DNA of 64,000 bases, taken from the NCBI RefSeq assembly GCF_001277345.1, contig NZ_LIUT01000001.1:3420675-3484674 (forward strand), read 5' to 3'. Position 1 is the stretch's first letter. Each line of letters begins with the position of its first letter. This document shows positions 19,314 to 28,353 of the stretch, piece by piece. The notes under the pieces were generated by a model. It was given only the letters and a program-made list of their open reading frames with translations. It had not been told where the DNA came from and did no database searches. The translations under genes and the position numbers were made by a program. The stretch is from Paenibacillus solani (GTDB taxonomy: Bacteria > Bacillota > Bacilli > Paenibacillales > Paenibacillaceae).

Positions 19314-19342
19314 ATTATAATATGATCGTTCAAATTGCACAA
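19314..19342 (-). promoter_or_regulatory. Promoter of the ytpB-pfkA unit
   Basis: On the minus strand TTGTGC (19337-19342) and consensus TATAAT (19314-19319) are separated by 17 bases. Confidence 0.65.
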
Positions 19343-19442
19343 ATAACACATATCATAGACGGGGGTGGCAGGTAATACGGACGATTACTGTTCCTTATTC
19401 CTAGTCGAAAGGCAGCAACAATGGGCTTGACCCGCTAAAATA

Positions 19443-19473
19443 CAAAAAAGCACAGTTCTCTGGTGAGAACTGT
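19443..19473 (-). terminator. Terminator of the cold-shock gene
   Basis: On the minus strand ACAGTTCTC / GAGAACTGT with loop ACCA is followed by GCTTTTTT. Confidence 0.9.
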
Positions 19474-19519
19474 ACTTCATGCCTTGGTAATTCTATAAGA
19501 TCTCCGGTCTGGAGCTAAC

Positions 19520-19717
19520 TTACAGTTTTGTTACGTTGGCTGCTTGAGGACCACGGTTACCTTCAGTAATGTCGAATTCTACCGCTTGGCCTTCTTCCAA
19601 ACTCTTGAAGCCTTCTTCTTGGATTGCGGAGAAGTGTACGAATACATCCTCGCCACCTTCAACGGAAATGAAGCCATAGCCTTTTTCTGCGTTAAACCAT
19701 TTAACTGTACCTTTCAA
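19520..19717 (-). CDS. cspD: Cold-shock protein (CspB/CspD type)
   Basis: A 65-residue single OB-fold protein with both RNA-binding motifs, KGYGFI (RNP1) and VFVHFSAI (RNP2). It acts as an RNA chaperone. The start codon is TTG, eight bases after AGGAGG. The gene has its own terminator. Which csp paralogue it represents cannot be decided from sequence alone. Confidence 0.95.
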   Translation of the reverse strand: MKGTVKWFNAEKGYGFISVEGGEDVFVHFSAIQEEGFKSLEEGQAVEFDITEGNRGPQAANVTKL

Positions 19718-19914
19718 ATGAACAACCTCCTAAAAATACCGCCATCTATGGCGAATATCCATATTATATCCCATGTTTTCCAACAATGCAATCCGTCAAA
19801 TCACCCTATGGGGCTTTTTTTAAACTGCAATTTTAATCGGAAGATTATTTGCTTTTAAGCCTCTGAGTGCGTTATCATTTACCCAAAAGCCTAAGTAGCA
19901 AACGGAGAATGCAT

Positions 19915-20148
19915 ATGATCAAAAAACATGAAATATACAAAAAAGACAAGTGGAATATGATGACGGTCGAAGTACAGGGCCGCTACATTGTTCTGCGCGA
20001 AATTTCTGACCAATGGGGTGAGGAAACACATACCTTCATGAGTCGGCCAGCTTTAATGCAGTGGGCTCAAAACCGTTTTCCCAAAGAAAATTTCGAAGGA
20101 CGGGAAGACGAGTGGAGAGAAATGATGGCTGCCTTTAAGCAGGTGTAA
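19915..20148 (+). CDS. Hypothetical 77-residue protein
   Basis: Not recognised. A small soluble protein with an N-terminal beta-rich part (MMTVEVQGRYIVLREISDQWGEETHTF) and a C-terminal helical part rich in Trp, Arg and Glu. The start at 19915 is chosen because CGGAGAA lies upstream; an upstream extension to 19867 has no site. It is followed after 3 bases by a small membrane protein gene, so the two are likely translated together. Confidence 0.65.
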   Translation: MIKKHEIYKKDKWNMMTVEVQGRYIVLREISDQWGEETHTFMSRPALMQWAQNRFPKENFEGREDEWREMMAAFKQV

Positions 20149-20151
20149 GTT

Positions 20152-20334
20152 ATGGATTATACGAATATTGTGATCTTTATTATTCTCGCCTTCAGTCTCG
20201 GTGCGATCATGATCATGTACCGGGAGAAGATACCGCCGAGACTGAGGAGAGGTATGGCCCTGATTGCCGTCGCCCTCATCCTGTTTGCCTTTTTCCTTAT
20301 TGTATACAGTTTCCTGAATCCGGGTTCCTCTTAA
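20152..20334 (+). CDS. Hypothetical small membrane protein
   Basis: A 60-residue protein with two hydrophobic helices (residues 5-22 and 36-54) separated by a basic loop (YREKIPPRLRRG). The ATG is 3 bases after the previous stop, whose end (GCAGGTG) serves as ribosome-binding site. Function is unknown. Confidence 0.65.
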   Translation: MDYTNIVIFIILAFSLGAIMIMYREKIPPRLRRGMALIAVALILFAFFLIVYSFLNPGSS

Positions 20335-20350
20335 ATTAATGAGCATGAAA

Positions 20351-20477
20351 GGAACGGGTACGCGGCATACTATCGCTCGGATGCTTCAATTCGAGGAGGT
20401 CATATGCCATGAGAGGTGCCAGGGTGCTCTGTATCACAGTCGCAATCTGCCTAACCACTTTATCTACTACCCGTTCC
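20351..20477 (+). repeat. Leader region of pepF with long-range complementary arms
   Basis: GGAACGGGTA (20351-20360) is the exact reverse complement of TACCCGTTCC (20468-20477). Inside, GGCATA (20364-20369) and TATGCC (20403-20408) also pair, and a strong GAGGAGG lies at 20393-20399. No riboswitch class was recognised. Confidence 0.45.
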
Positions 20478-20537
20478 GAAGTTTTATCCAAAGATACCCG
20501 GACTCCAACCAATAATTATCTTTCAAGGAGGATTTCC

Positions 20538-22328
20538 ATGGAACAATTGTTAAAACGCGCAGATGTCCCTAAAGAACATCAATGGAAGCTTGAGGATATG
20601 TTCGCTGATCAGAAGGCGTGGGACGAAAGCTTTGCCGAATTGAAGAATCTCCTGAAACGTGCAGGTGATTATCAAGGAAAGCTAGACAACGCAGCATCCA
20701 TTAAAGCCTGCTTCGAACTTGAAGACGAAATCTCATATAACGCTGAGCGTCTATATGTGTATGCTCATATGCATCATGATGAGGATACAGCAAACCCTAC
20801 ATATCAAGCACTGTCTGCCAAGGCCAAAAAATTGAATGTGGAAGCTGGGGAAGCTCTTTCCTTCATCACGCCTGAGATTCTATCCTTGTCCGAAGCAGAG
20901 CTTGACAAACTGATTGATGATCCTGCTCTTCAGGATTTCAAATTTACGCTGACTGAAATGAAGCGGGAGAAAGCGCATGTGCTGTCCAAGACGGAAGAAG
21001 CGCTGCTGGCGCAAGTCGGCAACCTCTCTTCTGCCCCGCAGACCATCTTCGGCATGCTAAACAATGCGGACATGAAGTTCCCGAAAATCACAAACGAAGA
21101 TGGCAAAGAAGTTGAACTCACGCACGGTAACTACATTCAATTCCTGGAAAGCCCGAACCGCGAGGTACGCGAGCGTGCCTTCAAAGCCGTGTACGAAACC
21201 TACGGCAAGCAGAAAAACACGATTGCGGCTACGCTGAATGCCAACATTAACAAGAACATCTTCTACTCCCGTGTTCGTAAGTACCCTTCCGTTCTGGAGA
21301 TGGCCCTTTATGGAGACAACATCCCGAAGGAAGTATACACGAACCTGATCGATACGATTCATGAGAGCCTGCCTCTCCTCCACCGTTACATGGAGCTTCG
21401 CAAGAAGCTGCTGGGTGTAGATGAGCTTCACATGTATGATCTATTCGCACCGCTCGTCGAAGAGTATAAGTGGGATATTACTTACGAAGAAGCGAAGCAA
21501 ATGACCAAAGAAGGTCTTACACCGCTTGGTGATGACTATCTGAACAGCCTGCAAGAAGGGTATGACAACGGCTGGATCGACGTGTATGAGAACGAGAACA
21601 AACGAACTGGTGCATACAGCTGGGGCGCTTACGGCACACACCCTTATGTGCTGCTGAACCATAAAGATAACCTGAACAGCATGTTTACCCTTGCGCACGA
21701 GATGGGTCATGCTCTTCACTCCTACTATTCTGACAATGCTCTGAAATATCGCGATGCGCAGTATACCATCTTCCTCGCTGAAGTGGCATCTACCACGAAC
21801 GAGGCGCTGCTGATGGATTATTTACTGAAAAACGCCAAAGATCCGAAGCAGAAAATGTACCTGCTTACCTACTATGCCGATCAATTCCGGACCACGGTAT
21901 TCCGTCAAACGATGTTTGCCGAGTTCGAGAAGATCGTTCATGAACGTGCGGAGAGCGGAGAATCCCTGACGGCTCAGGATCTTTCTGACATCTATTATGA
22001 GCTGAACGTGAAGTATCATGGCAAAGGCATGCAGGTCGACAAGGAGATCGGAATGGAATGGGCACGTATTCCCCATTTCTACAACAGCTTCTATGTATAC
22101 AAATACGCAACCGGCTTCTCGGCTGCAACAAGCTTCTCCAAGCAGATTCTCGAGGAAGGCCAGCCGGCCGTCGATCGTTACCTCGGCTTCCTGAAGAGCG
22201 GCGGCAGCGACTATTCGATTAACATCCTCAAAAAAGCCGGCGTGGATATGTCCTCCCCGGAGCCGATTCGCGAGGCTATGAGTGTGTTTGAAGATATCAT
22301 CCGTCAAATGGAGCAGTTGACGAAATAA
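20538..22328 (+). CDS. pepF: Oligoendopeptidase F
   Basis: A 596-residue cytoplasmic M3B zinc peptidase that cleaves short peptides. The zinc motif HEMGHALHS is present with the downstream Glu in FLAEVASTTNE; the N-terminal part is helical. I place the start at ATG 20538, which has AAGGAGG at ideal spacing. The frame is open upstream to an ATG at 20409 that also has a GAGGAGG site nine bases ahead, and would add a 43-residue hydrophobic leader; see findings. A 15-bp hairpin lies 46 bases downstream. Confidence 0.93.
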   Translation: MEQLLKRADVPKEHQWKLEDMFADQKAWDESFAELKNLLKRAGDYQGKLDNAASIKACFELEDEISYNAERLYVYAHMHHDEDTANPTYQALSAKAKKLNVEAGEALSFITPEILSLSEAELDKLIDDPALQDFKFTLTEMKREKAHVLSKTEEALLAQVGNLSSAPQTIFGMLNNADMKFPKITNEDGKEVELTHGNYIQFLESPNREVRERAFKAVYETYGKQKNTIAATLNANINKNIFYSRVRKYPSVLEMALYGDNIPKEVYTNLIDTIHESLPLLHRYMELRKKLLGVDELHMYDLFAPLVEEYKWDITYEEAKQMTKEGLTPLGDDYLNSLQEGYDNGWIDVYENENKRTGAYSWGAYGTHPYVLLNHKDNLNSMFTLAHEMGHALHSYYSDNALKYRDAQYTIFLAEVASTTNEALLMDYLLKNAKDPKQKMYLLTYYADQFRTTVFRQTMFAEFEKIVHERAESGESLTAQDLSDIYYELNVKYHGKGMQVDKEIGMEWARIPHFYNSFYVYKYATGFSAATSFSKQILEEGQPAVDRYLGFLKSGGSDYSINILKKAGVDMSSPEPIREAMSVFEDIIRQMEQLTK

Positions 22329-22374
22329 ACAGCTTCCACAGCAAGACAGTACGTTCTCAAATTGACCAGTGGAA

Positions 22375-22410
22375 TAAAATCCCTTGCCCTTTACCGGCAA
22401 GGGATTTTAT
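22375..22410. terminator. Hairpin terminator after pepF
   Basis: The perfect 15-bp arms ATAAAATCCCTTGCC and GGCAAGGGATTTTAT (ends 22375 and 22410) enclose CTTTACC. The T residues lie in the stem, so either direction can be served. Confidence 0.75.
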
Positions 22411-22437
22411 ACTGTTTGGAGGAAGGAGGTATTCCCC

Positions 22438-22767
22438 ATGAAAATTCAATGGTCATTAATCGCAGCCTTATTGTTTGCCCTGATTACAGCTGTTTTTGCA
22501 GTAATCAATGTCAATCCGGTTTCAGTAAATCTGTTATTCGGAACCGTTAACGTACCCCTTATTCTGCTAATTATCGGATGTTCCTTGATCGGAGGGCTGA
22601 TTGTCGGAACGTTCGGCATTTACCGCCAGTACCAAATGCAGAAGGAAATCCGTTCGTTGGCAGAGGAACTTATACATATCCGTCAAGCAACGGGATACAC
22701 ACCTGAAGTGCAAGCAGCAGAAGAGGAAAAGAAAAAAGAGCAGCAGGACATGCCGGTTGAACCATAG
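22438..22767 (+). CDS. LapA-domain (DUF1049) small membrane protein
   Basis: A 109-residue protein with two membrane helices, the pattern FAVINVNPVSVNLLFGTVNVPL between them, and a charged coiled tail rich in Glu and Lys. This is the LapA/DUF1049 layout, like B. subtilis YrvD. GGAAGGAGG precedes the ATG. In enterobacteria LapA helps control lipopolysaccharide assembly; in Gram-positives the role is unknown. Likely the first gene before the M42 peptidase gene. Confidence 0.8.
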   Translation: MKIQWSLIAALLFALITAVFAVINVNPVSVNLLFGTVNVPLILLIIGCSLIGGLIVGTFGIYRQYQMQKEIRSLAEELIHIRQATGYTPEVQAAEEEKKKEQQDMPVEP

Positions 22768-22829
22768 ACGGTAAGTCTCTATAGCCATCATGAACGAAGT
22801 GAACCGAATCTAGGAGGTATACCATCACA

Positions 22830-23864
22830 ATGACTACACAACCGAACGAAACCTATATACTGGATCTGTTAAAGGAACTGCTGGATACACCGAGCCCGAC
22901 TGGATACACCCATGACATTATGAAGCGGATCGAACAGGAAGCCGCAGCGCTTGAGGTTTCGCTCGAATGGAATGAAAAAGGTGGCGCCATTCTATCCGTT
23001 CCCGGGCAAGACAGCAGCCGCACGATTGGTCTGAGCGCCCATGTGGACACGCTTGGCGCGATGGTGCGTGCCGTGAAATCTGAGGGCACGCTCCGCCTTA
23101 CCTCCATTGGCGGATACATGATGAACAGCATTGAGAATGAATACTGCATCATCCATACCCGCAGCGGCAAGAAATATTCGGGCACCATCCTGTCCACGCA
23201 TCCTTCCGTTCACGTCTACAGCGATGCACGCGATTTTAAGCGTCAGGAATCCCATATGGAGGTCCGGATTGACGAACTGGTGGAATCGGCCGATGATGTG
23301 AAGAAACTCGGCATAGGGGTTGGAGATTACGTCTCTTTCGATGCACGTGCAGTCATTACACCAAGCGGTTACATCAAATCTCGCCATCTGGATGACAAAG
23401 CCAGCGTTGCTGCACTCTTCGGCTTGCTCGAAAGCATGAGGCGGGATAACTGGAAACCTAAACACACTGTAAAGCTTCTCATCTCGAACTATGAAGAAGT
23501 TGGGCATGGCGCAGCCTACATTCCTGCCGACATCAATGAAATGATTGCTGTCGATATGGGCTGCATCGGTGATGACCTCAGCTGTAAGGAAACCGATGTA
23601 TCCATTTGCGCAAAGGATTCATCGGGTCCCTATGACTATGACATGACCAGCCGTTTGATCCAGCTGGCCGAAAGCGAAGGCATAGCTTATGCGGTGGATG
23701 TCTATCCTCATTACGGTTCTGATGCCTCCGCGGCGCTCTCCGCTGGCAGCAACATCAAGGCCGCATTGATCGGTCCGGGCGTTCACGCATCCCATGCAAT
23801 GGAAAGAACGCATAAACAAGCAGTTTTTAATACCGTCAAGCTCCTGGCTGCCTACGTCAGATAA
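22830..23864 (+). CDS. M42 family metallopeptidase
   Basis: A 344-residue aminopeptidase of the M42 (glutamyl aminopeptidase / deblocking) family. Metal and catalytic residues are visible in LSAHVDTLGAM, SRHLDDKAS, ISNYEEVGHGA and AVDMGC, with a closing GVHASHAMERTH. These enzymes form dodecameric tetrahedra and trim peptides in the cytosol. The ATG has AGGAGG at a long spacing of about 12 bases. A terminator lies ~130 bases downstream. Confidence 0.9.
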   Translation: MTTQPNETYILDLLKELLDTPSPTGYTHDIMKRIEQEAAALEVSLEWNEKGGAILSVPGQDSSRTIGLSAHVDTLGAMVRAVKSEGTLRLTSIGGYMMNSIENEYCIIHTRSGKKYSGTILSTHPSVHVYSDARDFKRQESHMEVRIDELVESADDVKKLGIGVGDYVSFDARAVITPSGYIKSRHLDDKASVAALFGLLESMRRDNWKPKHTVKLLISNYEEVGHGAAYIPADINEMIAVDMGCIGDDLSCKETDVSICAKDSSGPYDYDMTSRLIQLAESEGIAYAVDVYPHYGSDASAALSAGSNIKAALIGPGVHASHAMERTHKQAVFNTVKLLAAYVR

Positions 23865-23994
23865 AACTTTCTTGAACAACATATACAGATATGCTTTCAT
23901 GGAGAAACCCTCCACGGTCTGAGGATATTGTTACTTACAAAGATCAATTCCGGTTCAGGAGCGCTGAAAGTGTATATATCTAACAATCTAATAA

Positions 23995-24038
23995 AGGGGC
24001 GTCCCGCCAAGGCATTATACCTGCCTGGGGACGCCCCT
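23995..24038. terminator. Bidirectional terminator between the M42 and ABC-F genes
   Basis: AGGGGCGTCCC (23995-24005) pairs with GGGACGCCCCT (24028-24038), with an inner GGCA/TGCC stem. Confidence 0.85.
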
Positions 24039-24068
24039 CTGTTATTGTTTATATGCATCGCGTGATCA

Positions 24069-26015
24069 TTACGATTTCTTGCTCTGCTCAATTTTCTCCG
24101 CAAGTTCATTCAGATAAGTCCAGCGCTCCATCAGATGCTCGAGCTCGCCTTCCGTTTCCTCCTGAGCCTTCATCAGCTCCTGAAGCCGGGCTGCATCGCT
24201 GCCAGCAGTCTCCATCTCGGATTGAATCGATGCCAGCTTGCCCTCTGCAGATTCGATGAGACCATCTATCTGTTCATACTCCCGCTGTTCTTTATAGCTG
24301 AATTTCAAGCGCTCTCTTGGGGATTCTTGTGTTGAACCGCTGCCTGTTCCTTCGTTGCTCCCTGAAGAAGATTTGGGTACAGAGGCTTCCGTCTTGCTCC
24401 CGGCAGATTCTCCACCATGACGCTGCATCCATTCCGCATATTCGCTGTAAGAGCCGACATGGACACGGATATGTCCATCCCCCTCAAACGCCATAATTTT
24501 GTCCACCGTTCGATCCAGGAAGAACCGGTCATGGGACACCACGATGCAGACGCCCGGAAACTCATCCAGATACTGCTCCAGAACGGACAATGTCTGAATA
24601 TCCAGATCATTGGTCGGCTCATCAAGCAGCAGCACATTCGGCGCGCTCATCAGCACTCGCAGAAGATACAGCCGGCGCTTCTCTCCTCCGGAGAGCTTCG
24701 CAATCGGCGTCCATTGCAGTGCGGGCGGGAACAGGAAGCGCTCGAGCATCTGGGCTGCGGTAATCGCCGAACCGTCTGCCGTACGTACTACCTCTGCTTC
24801 ATCCTTGATATATTCAATCACGCGCTGGCTGCCATCCATCTCCTGATGCTCCTGCGTGAAATAACCGAGCTTGACTGTCGGTCCAAGGATAACCTCCCCG
24901 CCATCAGGCTGAAGCCTGCCTGCAATCAGATTGAGCAGCGTGGATTTACCACTTCCGTTCGGACCTACAATACCTATGCGGTCCTCGGGAACAGCGATGT
25001 AAGAAAGGTCCTGAATTAATATTTTATCGTCGATCTTCTTTTGGAGACCTTCGATCTCCAGAATTTTGCGCCCCAGTCGAGTAGAAGCCACCGAGACGTC
25101 CAGTTCTCCCGAGCTGTGCAGAATCTCCTGATCCTTGAGCTTCTCGAAGCGTTCAATCCTTGCCTTCTGCTTGGTCGTCCGGGCTTTCGCGCCTCTGCGA
25201 ATCCAGGCCAGCTCACTGCGCAGCAAATTCTGGCGTTTTTGCTCAGAAGCGGCTTCACGCTCCTCGCGCTCTGCCTTCAGCTCCAGGAATCGGCTGTAAT
25301 TCGCTTCATATCGGAACAGCCGTCCATGATCCAGCTCCAGCATAACATTAGCTACCCGGTCGAGAAAATACCGATCATGCGTAATCATGAGCAGGGCGCC
25401 GCGCCGCTTTTGCAAATACTGCTCCAACCAGGCTACGGATTCATTGTCGATATGGTTCGTCGGCTCGTCTAATATGAGCAGATCGGAAGGCTGGATTAAA
25501 GCAGCGGCTAATGCCACCCGTTTACGCTGGCCGCCAGACAGTGTCCCCATCTTCGCCTCGTAATTCCGAATCCCCAGCTTGGACAGAATGGTTTTTGCAT
25601 CGCTCTCCAGCTGCCACGCCTGCAGCGTATCCAGCGTTTGATTGAGCTTTAGCAGTTTCTGCTGCAGCTCCTCATGACTCGGATTCAGCTCCAGCAGTTC
25701 CATCGTTTCGGTGTACTCCCGCACTGCCTTCATCTCCGGCAGATCACCTTCGAACACCTGCTGCAGGACCGTTATATCCGGATCAAACTCCGGATTCTGG
25801 GCCAGATAACGCACCCGGATGCGATTGCCCATCGATATTCTCCCCGAGTCGGACGGCTCGAGTCCTGCAATGATGCGCAGGAATGTCGATTTCCCTGTAC
25901 CATTTACACCGATGATACCGATTTTATCCTGATCCTCCATTCCGAAGGACGCATCTTGAAACAGAATTTTGTCACCATACGTTTTTGTTACCTGTTCGAC
26001 GGTCAAAATATTCAT
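24069..26015 (-). CDS. ABC-F ATPase, Uup/YfmR-like
   Basis: A 648-residue soluble protein with two ABC domains: Walker A GVNGTGKST and GPNGSGKST, signatures LSGGQ and LSGGE, and DEPTNHID / DEPTNDLD. After a Ser/Gly-rich linker comes a coiled-coil C-terminal domain (about residues 570-648), which is the Uup feature. ABC-F proteins bind the ribosomal E site; YfmR/Uup relatives relieve stalled or immature ribosomes. No drug-resistance arm is obvious in the inter-domain linker. It is transcribed alone. Confidence 0.88.
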   Translation of the reverse strand: MNILTVEQVTKTYGDKILFQDASFGMEDQDKIGIIGVNGTGKSTFLRIIAGLEPSDSGRISMGNRIRVRYLAQNPEFDPDITVLQQVFEGDLPEMKAVREYTETMELLELNPSHEELQQKLLKLNQTLDTLQAWQLESDAKTILSKLGIRNYEAKMGTLSGGQRKRVALAAALIQPSDLLILDEPTNHIDNESVAWLEQYLQKRRGALLMITHDRYFLDRVANVMLELDHGRLFRYEANYSRFLELKAEREEREAASEQKRQNLLRSELAWIRRGAKARTTKQKARIERFEKLKDQEILHSSGELDVSVASTRLGRKILEIEGLQKKIDDKILIQDLSYIAVPEDRIGIVGPNGSGKSTLLNLIAGRLQPDGGEVILGPTVKLGYFTQEHQEMDGSQRVIEYIKDEAEVVRTADGSAITAAQMLERFLFPPALQWTPIAKLSGGEKRRLYLLRVLMSAPNVLLLDEPTNDLDIQTLSVLEQYLDEFPGVCIVVSHDRFFLDRTVDKIMAFEGDGHIRVHVGSYSEYAEWMQRHGGESAGSKTEASVPKSSSGSNEGTGSGSTQESPRERLKFSYKEQREYEQIDGLIESAEGKLASIQSEMETAGSDAARLQELMKAQEETEGELEHLMERWTYLNELAEKIEQSKKS

Positions 26016-26080
26016 TGTTATGATCCCTACTTATATCTATAGATTTCTTTGGTCACTCGTTCATTGGCAAGATGGATACA

Positions 26081-26887
26081 TTATAACGCAAAAAGGACGG
26101 CAATCCCATATGCCGCCGCGCCGCCAAGAAGTGAACTGATCAGATTAACTGCATCGTTGGACATCAAGGAATACCCGTGTGTGCGCTCGGTAGCTTCGCC
26201 GCAGTGCTGTGATACCTCCACCGACTTACCGCACACTCGGCAGCGATACATCACTTGCAAGGTCGCCCCAAGGTACGAATCGGCAAAAGCACCAACCAAT
26301 CCGCCCGCAAGGGCTGCCAGCACATAGGGTAATATGTCTGCCTCCATGCCACTCCATACCGCTAGTAACCATCCACCCGCCCCAATCAGAATGCTCCCTG
26401 CCGCTGCAGCGGTAGAGCCAATCCATGAGACGCCACCGGATTCCCCGGCAGTCAGTACCTTCCCGTTCAGCACGGAACGCGGAGGCTTGCGGCTAAGGCT
26501 GCCAAGCTCCGTGGCCCAGGTATCCGCCGTAACCGTAGCCATAACACCAATAAACAGAAATACCCAGAGATCAGATGGTACCCATGCATGCAATAGGCAC
26601 AGCACCATACCAATTCCTCCATTGGCGAATACTTGTCCAGCATCCCGCCGACCCGTCTTGGCATAGGATTTCTCCAAATCTGCCTTACGCTTTTTTCCAT
26701 ACCGTGAAAGAAGTGTAGACGTGATGAAAAAAAGAAGCAGGGTTCCGAACCAAAATACGTTCCCTGCTCCGTAATATATAGTCCCCATCAAAATAGCGGC
26801 TGCGGCTCCGGAACCCGACAGCGATCTTTTCCTGTATGCGGCTCCTGCCACGATGATGGCGCCTGCCGCACCGATCAGCCAATCCAT
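26081..26887 (-). CDS. DUF92 family membrane protein
   Basis: A 268-residue protein with about seven hydrophobic helices and the DUF92 core (FWFGTLLLFFITSTLLSRYG, ANGGIG, TADTWATELGSLS, ADSYLGATLQ). A CxxC...H/C-type loop (YRCRVCGKSVEVSQHCG) near the C-terminus may bind zinc. Plant members (VTE6) are phytyl-phosphate kinases; bacterial function is uncertain. The start at 26887 is set by GGGAGGG seven bases upstream. It probably follows the FAH gene, with 33 bases between. Confidence 0.82.
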   Translation of the reverse strand: MDWLIGAAGAIIVAGAAYRKRSLSGSGAAAAILMGTIYYGAGNVFWFGTLLLFFITSTLLSRYGKKRKADLEKSYAKTGRRDAGQVFANGGIGMVLCLLHAWVPSDLWVFLFIGVMATVTADTWATELGSLSRKPPRSVLNGKVLTAGESGGVSWIGSTAAAAGSILIGAGGWLLAVWSGMEADILPYVLAALAGGLVGAFADSYLGATLQVMYRCRVCGKSVEVSQHCGEATERTHGYSLMSNDAVNLISSLLGGAAAYGIAVLFAL

Positions 26888-26920
26888 CCATGATCCCTCC
26901 CATAATAAAAACATGCCGGA

Positions 26921-27544
26921 TTAACCGATTTCACAGCGCCCCAGACGTACATCGCCCCAGAAGAGCTCAAATACATCGCCGGATTCCGTTGGTCCAACAC
27001 CAGCCGGAGTACCCGTAAAGATTAAATCGCCTTTACCAAGACCATAATTCTCGCCTATATAATCAATGATATGCTGAAGGGAGAAGATCATATCCTTCAC
27101 ATTCCCCAGCTGTACCATCTGGCCGTTCTTCCATACCGTAAAATCAACATCCGCCAGCTCCGCAGTCCCCGGGAACGCAATGGATGGTGTAAGCGGCGCA
27201 GAAGATTTAAACGCTTTGGCCGCCGTCCAAGGGTGTCCCTTCGCTTTAATGGCTGATTGAACATCACGCAGCGTGAAATCAATGCCAAGTGCCATCGTTT
27301 TTACAAGCTCGTCTACGCTTTTTCCAGGACTATAATCCTCCGCCAGCTGAATGACAAGCTCTCCTTCAAAATGCAGACTGCCGCGGTCCATCGGCAGCTT
27401 CAGAACACTGCCATTCATCGGAACGACGGCATGCGAAGACTTCAAAAAGATCATCGGCTCTTCAGGTACGGCATTGCCAAGCTCCTCGGCATGCAGTTGA
27501 TAATTACGGCCTACACAATAAACGTTATTTACTAAAGCACACAT
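26921..27544 (-). CDS. Fumarylacetoacetate hydrolase family protein
   Basis: A 207-residue protein of the FAH fold. The divalent-metal site is formed by HFEGELVIQL and the later DFTLRDVQ segment; GDLIFTGTPAGVGP is the family's closing motif. Members hydrolyse or decarboxylate 2-oxo acids such as acylpyruvates and oxaloacetate. The exact substrate cannot be read. The start overlaps the end of the GDPD gene region by design: the stop of that gene is 3 bases upstream, with the GGAGG site inside its last codons, so translation is coupled. Confidence 0.82.
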   Translation of the reverse strand: MCALVNNVYCVGRNYQLHAEELGNAVPEEPMIFLKSSHAVVPMNGSVLKLPMDRGSLHFEGELVIQLAEDYSPGKSVDELVKTMALGIDFTLRDVQSAIKAKGHPWTAAKAFKSSAPLTPSIAFPGTAELADVDFTVWKNGQMVQLGNVKDMIFSLQHIIDYIGENYGLGKGDLIFTGTPAGVGPTESGDVFELFWGDVRLGRCEIG

Positions 27545-27547
27545 ATA

Positions 27548-28321
27548 TTAAAACCTCCATTTTCTTCTCCAGAATGGAACCTTTGGTGCAATTTTATGAA
27601 TAAAGGTCTGACTCCATGTATCCGGCCGATTTGTGCAGATCATAATAGCCGGATTCATCCTGGCCAGCGACCTCATGCTCTTCGCATCGTCCACTGTCCA
27701 AGCCATAGGCGTAATACCGTTCTTCACCAGATCTGACGCGAAAGCCGCATCAAGGTGAGAGAATCCAATCGATAAAAAAGAACATTTCATTTGCTTCAAT
27801 CTTGCCAAAAGATTACGTGGATGGGCATCAATAATAAGCCCCGTATTCACGTCCGAATCCAATTCCTTTGCTTTGATCAAAGCTTTCGGCTCAAACGAAG
27901 TGAGTACAACATCCGCAAGCATCCGATGGGCATGAATCCGTTCCAGCACAGCCTCCTCGAGATTAGGATACATATTTCCGCTCGTTTTCAGCTCGATATT
28001 AAGCTTTAATCGTCCCTTGACAAGCTGCAGCACCTCATCGAGTGAAGGAACCTGCTCTCCCCTGAACTGGCGTCCCTTCCATTCACCGGCATCCATTCTC
28101 CGGATTTGCTGCCAGGTTAGATCCTTGACCTTGCCTTTCCCGCTCGTCGTTCGATCTACACTATAGTCATGAATCACGACAGGGACCCCGTCCTGAGTCA
28201 ACTGCACATCAATTTCCATCCATTGCACAAAAGGCTCATCCATCGCCATCTGAATCGCTGTGCGCGTGTTTTCAGGTGCTTTTGCGGAAAAGCCGCGGTG
28301 CGCCACACATAAATTGTCCAT
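27548..28321 (-). CDS. Glycerophosphodiester phosphodiesterase
   Basis: A 257-residue GDPD of the cytoplasmic type, with AHRGFSAKAPENT at the N-terminus (catalytic His and metal ligands), EIDVQLTQDGVPVVIHD, and NIELKT. It hydrolyses glycerophosphodiesters to glycerol 3-phosphate and an alcohol. AAGGAGG precedes the ATG. It sits between the CapA-type gene and the FAH gene in one direction with short gaps (32 and 3 bases), consistent with an operon of four genes down to DUF92. Confidence 0.88.
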   Translation of the reverse strand: MDNLCVAHRGFSAKAPENTRTAIQMAMDEPFVQWMEIDVQLTQDGVPVVIHDYSVDRTTSGKGKVKDLTWQQIRRMDAGEWKGRQFRGEQVPSLDEVLQLVKGRLKLNIELKTSGNMYPNLEEAVLERIHAHRMLADVVLTSFEPKALIKAKELDSDVNTGLIIDAHPRNLLARLKQMKCSFLSIGFSHLDAAFASDLVKNGITPMAWTVDDAKSMRSLARMNPAIMICTNRPDTWSQTFIHKIAPKVPFWRRKWRF

Positions 28322-28353
28322 GGTGGAACCTCCTTGCTGTCACTGTTCACGAA

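Noticed and set aside
20409..20537. Separate secreted peptide gene before pepF
   Set aside because: The frame has no stop before pepF and runs straight into it, so it can only be an N-terminal extension; kept as a finding instead.
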